DNA of 39,897 bases from a virus. The stretch's first letter is position 1; every line of letters starts with the position of its first letter. Below, in pieces: positions 12,000 through 19,878 of this stretch. Under the pieces are notes generated by a model. That model saw only the letters and a list, made by a program, of their open reading frames with translations. It made no database searches and had not been told where the DNA came from. Location: the IMG/VR virus record IMGVR_UViG_3300047094_002208, positions 1 through 39,897 of that record. The stretch is one strand, 5' to 3'. Position numbers and translations under genes: made by a program.

Positions 12000-14006
12000 T
12001 TAATTTCCTATGTTATACTGTTGTTCAATCATCATTTGATGTAGAACGTCGCTCTTGCCGTTTAAGAAACGCTCGGCTCTTGCGTTATCTACTGTTCGTT
12101 GACCCTTATATATTTCCTTAGGTGCGTAAAATTGTCCGTCACGCATACCATTCATATATAATTCAAAACCTTGAGGCGTTTGTGCTATAGCGGCAATATC
12201 GACATTGCCAGCAGCCTGATTAGGTTGTACATTTTTATTTACAGAACTTCCTGAAGTTTCTTTACTAGTAGTTTCTGGTAGTCGAGGTTGTAAATTATTT
12301 TGAATATTATTAGTAGGTCCAAATACACTAAAGTTTGCACCACTTGGATCCTCGTTCTTATTCTGCTGCTGTTCTGAATTTTGTCTACTTGAATTAGTTG
12401 TTATACTTAGAGCAGATGACACAGTGGCAGCTAATGCTATACTCTGACTTTGTTCTTGTGTTTTACTAACTAAATCTCCTACTAATGCATCTTGATTAGC
12501 ACGAGTTTGCAATGCTGCTGTTTCATTTTTTTGCAGAATATCTCTTACAATACTTTGTTCTCTTTCTGCATTACGTCTTACAGTATTAAGAGCAGTCGTT
12601 AATGCATTAGGATTTACTTCTCTTTTTTCTCTTTCTTGTGTCTGACTTTGATTATTAGCTGTAGATACTGCTTCACGGCTTACAGTAGGAATTCCGTCTG
12701 GAGCTGTAATAGTTCCGGTAGTAGTTAGTTCTACACCTCCAGCATTTTGTACTGTAGGGTCTGTTCTTGTACTATCGGGTGCAAGTGCTATACTAGTATA
12801 ACCTGAACTTGTATTGTAAGTCACTGTAGGTATACTAGTAGAAGAACTACTTGTTGCTATTGAAGCAGCATAAGCTGCATTATATCCTGGACAAGTTGGA
12901 CTGCTTAAAGGATTAATAATACATTGATCTGGAGTATACAGTATAGTAGCCCACATATTGCTTATGCCGGCGTTGTCTGCTGCATATCCTGTAAAATTAA
13001 AATTACCTAATGTGCCTAACGTCTTACTAGTAGGAAATCTATATTGGTAACTAAAGTCCGTAGGATTAATATCAGAATGTGTTCTGGTTATGCTATATAA
13101 ACTTTGTCCGGTGTTTGACGTAATGTTTACGTTTATCTGTGCATACGGATCTCTATTATCGAAACAAAATATTGCCCAAAAAGCGCAGTATGGTCCTCCA
13201 CTGTTAGCACGATAACCATAATTAAAACCGTGAACTAGTAATCCAGTACCTCCTTGAGCTAATGCTGTCTGTATAGCAAAACTATTATCAATAAAAGCAT
13301 TCCAACTGACTGCTGCGGTAGGATTAGGTACCTGGTTAGTAGTTTCTAATACTGAACTAAATCCTGAACAGCTGGTACTATAGGCAGGATTAGTAGCACA
13401 AGGATCTACGCCATAGTTTAGACTAAGTCCAACATTACGTACTTGTGGTCCATAGTAACCTGCCCAGAAACCGCCGTCTTTGCCGCTAAATGTAATACTT
13501 AAATTACCACTAGATGCTAATGCCGAAGCAGACGTTAGTGTACGTGAACCACTAAATGTAGTCCAATCAAATTGTGTATTGTAGGTATTGATAACTTGAT
13601 CTAATGTACTACCTGTGTTGTTGGTCATCCTAACAGTGGCAGTTAATGTGTCTGTACCGGCCTGTCCTCCTGCCCAACCGTTCATATTTCTAATATCATA
13701 TGTATAGTTGTAACCAGTAACTGTAATTCCACTACCTGAATTAGCCAAAGCAGATTGTATTCCTATGCTTTGACTTACATTAGCCTGTCCATAGCTAAAG
13801 TGTATTGTTCCTGTACTGTTTTCATAAAGAGCACCTGCTCCTCCAGTACAGCAATTGTAAGGATGACTACCGTAGGTAACTCCTGACCAACTGTTATTGT
13901 TGATCAGGTTACCTGTAGTATAGTCTACCTGTGCATTAGAGACCGAACAGTGCAAAGACAGCAGCGCCAATAAGAGCGCCGAAGCCCAATTTCTTATATG
14001 TATCAT
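12000..14006 (-). CDS. Large secreted beta-repeat and coiled-coil protein
   Basis: 668 residues. A signal peptide (residues 1-25, ending SNA before QVDY) is followed by two related beta-rich repeats (about 26-210 and 220-360). Each contains a GxNY/GFNYGY strand, a TNNTG or TSNTG turn and a cysteine-bounded end. Then come a Ser/Thr-rich linker, a helical region (about 445-530) and a conserved-looking C-terminus (MNGMRDGQFYAPKEIYKG). The start lies inside the preceding gene. It may be an exported virion or host-surface protein; I recognise no named family. Confidence 0.65.
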   Translation of the reverse strand: MIHIRNWASALLLALLSLHCSVSNAQVDYTTGNLINNNSWSGVTYGSHPYNCCTGGAGALYENSTGTIHFSYGQANVSQSIGIQSALANSGSGITVTGYNYTYDIRNMNGWAGGQAGTDTLTATVRMTNNTGSTLDQVINTYNTQFDWTTFSGSRTLTSASALASSGNLSITFSGKDGGFWAGYYGPQVRNVGLSLNYGVDPCATNPAYSTSCSGFSSVLETTNQVPNPTAAVSWNAFIDNSFAIQTALAQGGTGLLVHGFNYGYRANSGGPYCAFWAIFCFDNRDPYAQINVNITSNTGQSLYSITRTHSDINPTDFSYQYRFPTSKTLGTLGNFNFTGYAADNAGISNMWATILYTPDQCIINPLSSPTCPGYNAAYAASIATSSSSTSIPTVTYNTSSGYTSIALAPDSTRTDPTVQNAGGVELTTTGTITAPDGIPTVSREAVSTANNQSQTQEREKREVNPNALTTALNTVRRNAEREQSIVRDILQKNETAALQTRANQDALVGDLVSKTQEQSQSIALAATVSSALSITTNSSRQNSEQQQNKNEDPSGANFSVFGPTNNIQNNLQPRLPETTSKETSGSSVNKNVQPNQAAGNVDIAAIAQTPQGFELYMNGMRDGQFYAPKEIYKGQRTVDNARAERFLNGKSDVLHQMMIEQQYNIGN

Positions 14007-14838
14007 CTGATTTTACCACTTCTACTTTAGGAATCTTATTAGGATTTTGTTCCCATAATTCTCTTGCCGCATCACCAATTTTTCCATCATATGGACAAGG
14101 TGTGCCTGCACTCCACATTGCATCGAACACACGACGATCCTGACACATTGTTGCCACAGCAGCAACCTTCATTCCCATATCGTAAAGTGTTTTGCTTAAC
14201 TTTAATCTTTCACAATTCATATCACGAACAGTTCCACCAGAACTAATACCTAATATTTGTGTTTGTAATGCTCCGCTGGTTCCTGTGGTACAAAGGTCAT
14301 TATTACCTCCGCTCATCATTGCTGGTGCAATTGCTGTAGGAGGAGGTTGTATAACTTTCTGTGTAATGGTACTATCGTTGATATTACGATTAGTCATATC
14401 ACCAGTATTGATATTATTATTAGTATTAACATTAGTATTGTTTAAGCCACCACTTTGTACATTACGATTGGTCATATCACCAGTGTTGATATTACGATTG
14501 GTCATATCACCAGTATTAACATTTGTATTAGTGTTAGTACTAGTAGTAGTGTTCACATTATTATTATTAAAAGTTTGAGTACCGCTGTTTACGTTATAGT
14601 TTGTGTTAGTGTTTGTACTAGTACTGGTATTATTGTTATTATTGGTATTTGTACTTGTACTGTTTACGTCTGTGGTGTTTACATTTGTGCTGGTACTCGT
14701 ACTGGTACTATTAGAATTAACTGTACTAGTACTTGTACTTGTGCTATTTGTATCTACTAAACTGCTACTGTCATATGTTTGGGCATAGGTGTTTGCCATA
14801 AATGCCCATATTGTTATTGTTATAATTTGCTTCTTCAT
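13936..14838 (-). CDS. Secreted low-complexity Asn/Ser/Thr repeat protein
   Basis: 300 residues. A signal peptide (through TYA) leads into about 130 residues of alternating Ser, Thr, Asn and Val, with three TGDMTNRN units. A folded domain with four cysteines (about 185-260) follows, and a C-terminal hydrophobic helix (GFGALIGAAVFALFGL). The alternating pattern suggests an extended or beta-fibrous region. A GGGAG site precedes the ATG. It overlaps the next secreted protein by 71 bases, and the two probably act together. Confidence 0.65.
   Translation of the reverse strand: MKKQIITITIWAFMANTYAQTYDSSSLVDTNSTSTSTSTVNSNSTSTSTSTNVNTTDVNSTSTNTNNNNNTSTSTNTNTNYNVNSGTQTFNNNNVNTTTSTNTNTNVNTGDMTNRNINTGDMTNRNVQSGGLNNTNVNTNNNINTGDMTNRNINDSTITQKVIQPPPTAIAPAMMSGGNNDLCTTGTSGALQTQILGISSGGTVRDMNCERLKLSKTLYDMGMKVAAVATMCQDRRVFDAMWSAGTPCPYDGKIGDAARELWEQNPNKIPKVEVVKSDDTYKKLGFGALIGAAVFALFGL
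14385..14520 (-). repeat. Tandem-like repeat coding TGDMTNRN units
   Basis: The stretch ATTACGATTGGTCATATC and close variants occurs three times within about 130 bases, twice directly in tandem. It encodes the repeat units of the low-complexity protein and could expand or contract by slippage. Confidence 0.7.
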
Positions 14839-14906
14839 AGTTGATTCGCTCCCAACTTATTATATTTAATAGGTAGTTCTCAAATATTGTATATGTGTAT
14901 AATCGT

Positions 14907-14930
14907 AAAAAAAGACCCAGAGGGTCTTTT
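14907..14930 (-). terminator. Rho-independent terminator after porin
   Basis: AAAAGACCC-TCT-GGGTCTTTT hairpin followed by further T on the minus strand, 45 bases past the porin stop. Confidence 0.85.
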
Positions 14931-14974
14931 ATGCGGGTTACGAGTTCCCGCAGCACTCTATATGTGTGCTCGAT

Positions 14975-16384
14975 TTAGAAGTTTAGCTGACTACGGAACA
15001 TTACTGCTCTGTCGCCATTTACTCGACTACCTGAACTGCCTACTAAACTATCAAATTTAGTATCAACGTAGTTCAACATAAAGCGAAGATTATCAGTTGC
15101 AAACCAAGTTAGACCATAGGTCATTGCTGTAGCACGATTGGTTTTACCAGTAGCAACAGCGATGTCACCGGCATCAAACTCACTCATACGCACACCAACT
15201 TGCCATGCACCACGACCACCTTTATCTAAAGCATTTGCTGGCTTGATTGAACTAAATGCACCATCTTTGTAGTTAAATGATTCACCAGTTAGATTGTACA
15301 CGGCTTGTACATAGTAACCTTTAATTTCTTGATTGCTACCTGTGGTAGGATCATATTTGAAATTAAAATATTCACTCTGTACTTTAAAGGCATTGTAAGC
15401 GATAGCCGCTTCCAGACCTTGGCGTGTGCGTTCAGTCACACCACTTAGAGCAGTACCTGTGAAGAACGCATTAGCTGAACGAGATTCTGTTCTACCACTT
15501 GCAGGAGTTACTCCGCCTTTGATTTCTCCGGTACTATAAGCTGCACCTAAGTGAGCAATGTATGCCTTACTACCTTGCAATTCAGCGATGTTGGTGGTAA
15601 CACGACCGATGTAATCAAAGCCATCGGATACTGCGTCTTTGTTGGCACGACCACGACTTGCTGCAACGGCATAGGTTAAACCAGCCTTAGGCACACCATG
15701 TATCATAAAACCAGTTTCTTTACCAGGAATAAATTCCCCCTCTACTTGACCAACTAGGCTACGTTCCATGAAGTCAATGTTATTAGAACTAGTTAACTGT
15801 TCAAGACTGAACGGCATTTTAAATAAACCAAATTGGTATTGTAGTTCTGGGTTGGCTGCATAGTTTACCCAGGCCACATCCATCGTAGTCGATGTTGAAG
15901 ACATTCCTACATCGTTACCGAAGTTACCAGAAAATTCATATTTGAAATCCTTTTGGAATTGTCCACGTACACCAAATCTAGCACGACGAACTTCTGCTAA
16001 GTTCTGATACGAATCTGTGGTTTGACCTGTACCGTAATCTGGGGAGTACTGACGATAGTCCATGTGTAATCGACCTGTAACCTGCAAGGTATTGTTTCCA
16101 TCCTTGCTTTTAAGTCCGACTCCGTTTTCTGTAACTGATCCGTCGTTGGCTCTTGCAAATCTGTAGTTAAAGTTTTCACGGAGGTCTTTGTCAATTCTTT
16201 GTTCCGCGAACTTTTTGTTTTCTGATCGTTCTTCGTATGCTTGGATTTTAGCATTATATTCCTTTTGTGTTAAGATACCCTTATCGCGAAGAATATTAAG
16301 TGTGTCAATGTATTCGTCTGCCTGTGCCGCACCAAAACAAAATGTCAAAGCGATGGCAAGACTTAATTTTTTTAAGTTTTTCAT
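14975..16384 (-). CDS. OprO/OprP-type phosphate-selective porin
   Basis: 469 residues from the ATG at 16384, chosen for its AAGGACAC site and because it begins a clean signal peptide (MKNLKKLSLAIALTF...AQA). A short helical domain (residues about 23-60, with GILTQKEYNAKI) precedes a 16-strand-type beta-barrel ending in an outer-membrane C-terminal Phe (SQLNF). Family members are trimeric outer-membrane channels that favour phosphate or polyphosphate. It sits 10 bases after pstS, so outer- and inner-compartment phosphate capture are linked. Confidence 0.85.
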   Translation of the reverse strand: MKNLKKLSLAIALTFCFGAAQADEYIDTLNILRDKGILTQKEYNAKIQAYEERSENKKFAEQRIDKDLRENFNYRFARANDGSVTENGVGLKSKDGNNTLQVTGRLHMDYRQYSPDYGTGQTTDSYQNLAEVRRARFGVRGQFQKDFKYEFSGNFGNDVGMSSTSTTMDVAWVNYAANPELQYQFGLFKMPFSLEQLTSSNNIDFMERSLVGQVEGEFIPGKETGFMIHGVPKAGLTYAVAASRGRANKDAVSDGFDYIGRVTTNIAELQGSKAYIAHLGAAYSTGEIKGGVTPASGRTESRSANAFFTGTALSGVTERTRQGLEAAIAYNAFKVQSEYFNFKYDPTTGSNQEIKGYYVQAVYNLTGESFNYKDGAFSSIKPANALDKGGRGAWQVGVRMSEFDAGDIAVATGKTNRATAMTYGLTWFATDNLRFMLNYVDTKFDSLVGSSGSRVNGDRAVMFRSQLNF

Positions 16385-16394
16385 GTCTGTGTCC

Positions 16395-17420
16395 TTATTT
16401 CCAAATTGGGTTATTGTCTGGGCCACGGAACTCCTTCTTCCAATTTTCCTGAACAAGTTTGATTACATCAGCTGGCATGTGAACATATTCTAAGTCTGCT
16501 GCCATTTGACCGCCATTTTTATATGACCAGTCGAAGAATTTGAGAACTGCACGACCTGTCAGTGTGTCTGCTTGTTGCTTGTGCATGATAATAAAACTAG
16601 CACCTGTGGCTGGCCAAGCATCTTTACCTGTTTGCCAAGTTAGCAACAAATACATGCCAGGAGCATTTGCCCAATCTGCATTGGCTGTTGCTGCTTTGAA
16701 TGTGCCATCATCTGGCAATACAAAGTTACCATCACGGTTTTTTAATGCAGCATAAGGAATCTTGTTTCTCTTTGCAAATGCGTATTCGACATATCCAAAT
16801 GCACCTTTGATACGTTGCACTTGTGCGGCAACACCTTCGTTACCTTTGCCTCCTACGCCTACTGGCCACTTAACAGCTGATCCTTCGCCAACACCTTTAG
16901 CAAAATCAGCATTGGCTTTGCTTAAGAAGTTAGTCCAGATAAATGTAGTGCCGGAACCATCTGCACGATGAATTACCACGATAGGAATAGCAGGCAGACT
17001 GATGCCTGGATTTAAATCTGCGATTGCTTTATCATTCCATTTATTGATTTTGCCAAGATGAATGTTAGCAATGATGTCTGGTGTGAGTTTGAGTTGTCCT
17101 GGTGCAATACCGTCTAGATTGAACACTGGTACAACACCACCTATGATAGCCGGGAATTGCACAAGACCTTCTTTGTCCAATTCTTCTTTTTTCAACGGCA
17201 TGTCACTGGCACCGAAGTCAACTGTCTTGGCCTTGATTTGACGAATACCGCCACCACTGCCAATTGATTGATAGTTTAGACCAATACCAGTTTGAGCTTT
17301 ATAGGCTTCTGCCCACTTAGCGTAAATTGGGAATGGGAATGTAGCACCTGCTCCAGTAAATTCTGCTGCTGATGCTAACGAGGATACTGCTAGTAAAACG
17401 GTTGCGATTAAATTTCGCAT
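16395..17420 (-). CDS. pstS: Periplasmic phosphate-binding protein PstS
   Basis: 341 residues: signal peptide (to SLASA), then the mature start EFTGAGATFPFPIYAKW. The phosphate-binding loops are recognisable as GSGGGIRQIKAKTVDFGASDMP and HRADGSGTTFIWTNFLS. Length and order match PstS of the PstSCAB transporter. Phage PstS is thought to raise phosphate uptake by the host transporter during infection. A TAGGAGAC site precedes the start. A candidate Pho-box lies upstream. Confidence 0.95.
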   Translation of the reverse strand: MRNLIATVLLAVSSLASAAEFTGAGATFPFPIYAKWAEAYKAQTGIGLNYQSIGSGGGIRQIKAKTVDFGASDMPLKKEELDKEGLVQFPAIIGGVVPVFNLDGIAPGQLKLTPDIIANIHLGKINKWNDKAIADLNPGISLPAIPIVVIHRADGSGTTFIWTNFLSKANADFAKGVGEGSAVKWPVGVGGKGNEGVAAQVQRIKGAFGYVEYAFAKRNKIPYAALKNRDGNFVLPDDGTFKAATANADWANAPGMYLLLTWQTGKDAWPATGASFIIMHKQQADTLTGRAVLKFFDWSYKNGGQMAADLEYVHMPADVIKLVQENWKKEFRGPDNNPIWK

Positions 17421-17468
17421 AGTGTGTCTCCTATTTGAGTATTATGAAGCGACTCTGCTTCAAGCAAA

Positions 17469-17503
17469 TATTTAAGCATACAAATATTACAAGCGTGTTA
17501 CAA
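17469..17503 (-). promoter_or_regulatory. Candidate Pho-box and late-like box upstream of pstS
   Basis: On the minus strand TTGTAAC-ACGC-TTGTAAT (17503-17486) has two 7-mers with 4-base spacing, as in PhoB boxes, each matching the CTGTCAT consensus at about five positions. It runs into TTGTAATATTTG and CTTAAATA (17476-17469), an arrangement repeated upstream of the PlcP gene. Confidence 0.45.
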
Positions 17504-17540
17504 ATTACAACTTTTTTACTCAAATATTACACAAATATGA

Positions 17541-18260
17541 CTATGACCAATACTTATTATGAATTGTTTTTTTCCAATATGAAGGATTTTTTAAATTAAT
17601 AAAATTTTTTATCATATACCATGCCATTCCAAAATAACCCATTTTTTTGAATCTGCGACTGTCCTGGCCATAATAATGATTAATAATTCTAAATTTTTTC
17701 ACATCATATTTTGATGATAAAAAAAAGTCTTCTGATGTTGTAAACTGTTCAGGAAATCCTCCGAACTCATCAAATTTGTCTTTTCTAGTAAGCATAAAAG
17801 CACCTACTGCGAAAGGTGAAAAGTGTTTCAAAATATGATTGAGTTTATTAAAAATAAAAAAACTAAGTTCTGCTTTCCAGTCGTTTTCATAGCATCTTAT
17901 GTTAGCACCTATTAAGTCTAGATTGTCTAACTCAAGTTCAAATACAGCATCACGAATTGTAAAGCTGTCAAAAAATATCACATCGGCATCTATAAACAAA
18001 ATATAAGGTGTAGTGACTAACTTGGCTGCATTGTTTCTTGCTACAGAAACAGGACCACCATCGATGATTTCTATATTAAGAAATGAACGATTATTTGTTA
18101 TTATATCTCTGGTGCCATCAGTTGAACAGTCGGCAATAATTACTCTTGTGTTGCCTATCTTTTGTAGTCGCAGTGAATCAAGCAAATGGCCTATGTATTG
18201 TTCTTCATTTTTACAGGGAATTATAATAGTGAGTTTTTCACTTAGGGTATCTTTTGACAT
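17541..18260 (-). CDS. Family 2 glycosyltransferase
   Basis: 239 residues with the GT-A fold: LTIIIPCKNEEQYI at the nucleotide-sugar site, DCSTDGT, then the metal-binding D91-A-D93 (LFIDADVIFF), and a later TSEDFFLS acceptor motif. The C-terminus is hydrophobic and aromatic, which may hold it at the membrane. Next to a PlcP-like phosphoesterase, a role in making glycolipids from diacylglycerol is possible. Modification of host surface sugars is the alternative. Confidence 0.82.
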   Translation of the reverse strand: MSKDTLSEKLTIIIPCKNEEQYIGHLLDSLRLQKIGNTRVIIADCSTDGTRDIITNNRSFLNIEIIDGGPVSVARNNAAKLVTTPYILFIDADVIFFDSFTIRDAVFELELDNLDLIGANIRCYENDWKAELSFFIFNKLNHILKHFSPFAVGAFMLTRKDKFDEFGGFPEQFTTSEDFFLSSKYDVKKFRIINHYYGQDSRRFKKMGYFGMAWYMIKNFINLKNPSYWKKTIHNKYWS

Positions 18261-18415
18261 TTACCTTCTACCTTAAAATTTTCAAATTTTAACCAATATT
18301 CCATAGTACTTAATACCTGTTCGCATTGCTGTTGTGTTTGAAGTTGCAATGTAATTCTTCCAGGTATATCTTTAGAATCGTTGATGTGTACCGCTATCAA
18401 TATCATCAGCCACAT
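18242..18415 (-). CDS. Small protein between PlcP and glycosyltransferase genes
   Basis: 57 residues, starting MWLMILIAVHINDSKD, with a short hydrophobic N-terminus that may act as a signal or anchor, and two cysteines. A strong AGGAGAG site precedes the ATG. It overlaps the end of the PlcP gene by 44 bases and the start of the glycosyltransferase by 19, tying the three into one operon. Confidence 0.65.
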   Translation of the reverse strand: MWLMILIAVHINDSKDIPGRITLQLQTQQQCEQVLSTMEYWLKFENFKVEGKCQKIP

Positions 18416-19169
18416 TATCGCTCTCCTGTGTCCATATTACTATTTCCCAACGTCCATCGTGATGCTCTACAAGTGCTGTACAACTTTCGACCCAGTCGCC
18501 GTCGTTCATATATGTAACACCATCTATTTCTTTGATTTCCGCATGGTGTATGTGACCACAGATCACTCCATCGAACCCACGCTTTTTACAATAACCTGCT
18601 AGATTTTTTTCAAATTGAAAAATAAAATCTACTGCCTTTTTTACGCGGTGCTTAAGAAAACGGCTAAGGCTAAAATAACCAATACCAATTCTATGTAAGA
18701 ACCAATTAAGCTTACTATTAGTTGATAAGATAAAATCATATGCTTTGTCTCCTAAAAATGATAACCATGGTGCTAATCTGGTAATTCCATCAAACAAATC
18801 GCCATGAATGACAAGATAGTGTTTTCCATCGACACCTGTATGCTCGCATTGATTTGTCATTTCTATCATGCCGAAATTTAAATTGTATTGCAGAAATGGT
18901 CGTAAAAATTCGTCGTGGTTACCTAACACATAGATAACTTTAGTATTACGTTTAGCATGACCTAAGATTCTTCGTACAACGTTTGTATGACTTTGTTTCC
19001 AACGCCATTTATTTTGTGTAATTTTCCATCCGTCAATTATATCGCCTATAAGATATAAAGTATGACAAGTATTATGTTTAAGAAAATTATTCAGCACTCC
19101 TGCTTTACAATCTTTAGTTCCAAGATGTATATCAGAGATAAAAATAGATCTGTAAGTCCTAGCAGTCAT
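18372..19169 (-). CDS. plcP: PlcP-like metallophosphoesterase (lipid remodelling)
   Basis: 265 residues with all calcineurin-type metal motifs: D13-x-H15 (SDIHLGTK), GDIIDGW, GNHDEF, HGD and GHIHHA. The stretches CKAGVLNNFL, GNHDEFLRPF and GDWVESCTALVEHHDGR closely resemble bacterial PlcP, which removes phospholipid head groups under phosphate limitation to leave diacylglycerol. LpxH (UDP-diacylglucosamine pyrophosphatase) is the related alternative, since these families are often confused. The pstS neighbourhood and shared upstream motif favour PlcP. The ATG follows a late-like box by five bases. Confidence 0.75.
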   Translation of the reverse strand: MTARTYRSIFISDIHLGTKDCKAGVLNNFLKHNTCHTLYLIGDIIDGWKITQNKWRWKQSHTNVVRRILGHAKRNTKVIYVLGNHDEFLRPFLQYNLNFGMIEMTNQCEHTGVDGKHYLVIHGDLFDGITRLAPWLSFLGDKAYDFILSTNSKLNWFLHRIGIGYFSLSRFLKHRVKKAVDFIFQFEKNLAGYCKKRGFDGVICGHIHHAEIKEIDGVTYMNDGDWVESCTALVEHHDGRWEIVIWTQESDNVADDIDSGTHQRF

Positions 19170-19174
19170 GCTAG

Positions 19175-19200
19175 TATTTAAGTGTGCAAATATTACAAAT
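19175..19200 (-). promoter_or_regulatory. Motif shared with pstS upstream region
   Basis: TTGTAATATTTG, four variable bases, then CTTAAATA: the same arrangement as upstream of pstS. It ends five bases before the PlcP ATG, so it may combine activator binding and late-promoter function. Confidence 0.45.
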
Positions 19201-19203
19201 AGA

Positions 19204-19848
19204 TTACTTTTGCATTAATTGATTAACAAAGTCCAACAGTAATTTATGATGTGTACCTTTGTGCCAATGTTTAGGCATCCAAGTATAATCATCATACCAA
19301 TGTTTTTGACTTTCCATATGACAGCCAATTAATCCAACGTTGTTTTGAATTATGGCCATAGGATCACCGTTAGCATAAGTTGCTATGGTTTTAAATTTTG
19401 TACGATCACCTACAATAGCACAACCGTCATAGAAGAATGCCTTGTAAGGTTTACGCTGCCATTTTATATCTATGGCTTTAGCGTGTGGTCTACGTGTGTC
19501 TGTGCCAGGACGTTTAATATATTGTACAGTTCTTGCTCCGTCTAATATATTAAAGTAGTCTTGATCTGCCCAATAAGCTCCCATACAGATACCAAGATAT
19601 TTTCCACCACGTTCTACGAATCTTCTTATTGCTCTGGTGTGATGTGTTAGAAGATAGTCATAACTATCAGCATCGCCTATACCACCAGGAAAACATATAC
19701 AATCCACATCTTTAAAAAATCCTCTTTCGAGTTCATGTTTAGTAAACATTTTGAATTCGTATTCGGAGGATAATGCAGAAATTATACCATTACCACTTTG
19801 GATACTAGCTTTGGGTTGGTGCAAGAAAATTGCTATTTTTGGTTTCAT
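19204..19848 (-). CDS. Class I glutamine-amidotransferase-fold protein (BPL-N-like)
   Basis: 214 residues. The nucleophile elbow GICMGAY places Cys88, and a downstream GCHMESQKHW gives the histidine and acid of a GATase triad. The early CFPGGIGDADSY strand is typical of the biotin-protein-ligase N-terminal-like (BPL-N) subgroup. The reaction is unknown. It precedes the PlcP gene on the strand and follows two radical SAM genes, so it may supply ammonia or a modified small molecule in the same pathway. Confidence 0.65.
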   Translation of the reverse strand: MKPKIAIFLHQPKASIQSGNGIISALSSEYEFKMFTKHELERGFFKDVDCICFPGGIGDADSYDYLLTHHTRAIRRFVERGGKYLGICMGAYWADQDYFNILDGARTVQYIKRPGTDTRRPHAKAIDIKWQRKPYKAFFYDGCAIVGDRTKFKTIATYANGDPMAIIQNNVGLIGCHMESQKHWYDDYTWMPKHWHKGTHHKLLLDFVNQLMQK

Positions 19849-19870
19849 GAGTTATATTAGCACATAACTG

Positions 19871-19878
19871 TATTTATC
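19871..19878 (-). promoter_or_regulatory. Late-type box GATAAATA
   Basis: Lies over the stop of the upstream radical SAM gene, 22 bases before the start of the GATase-like gene. Confidence 0.5.

Noticed and set aside
14385-14520. Possible CRISPR array
   Set aside because: The repeats are coding, irregularly spaced and separated by low-complexity sequence, not by unique spacers.
14192-14788. Hydrophobic plus-strand ORFs rich in Val and Leu
   Set aside because: Antisense shadow of the Ser/Thr/Asn repeat region of the secreted protein.
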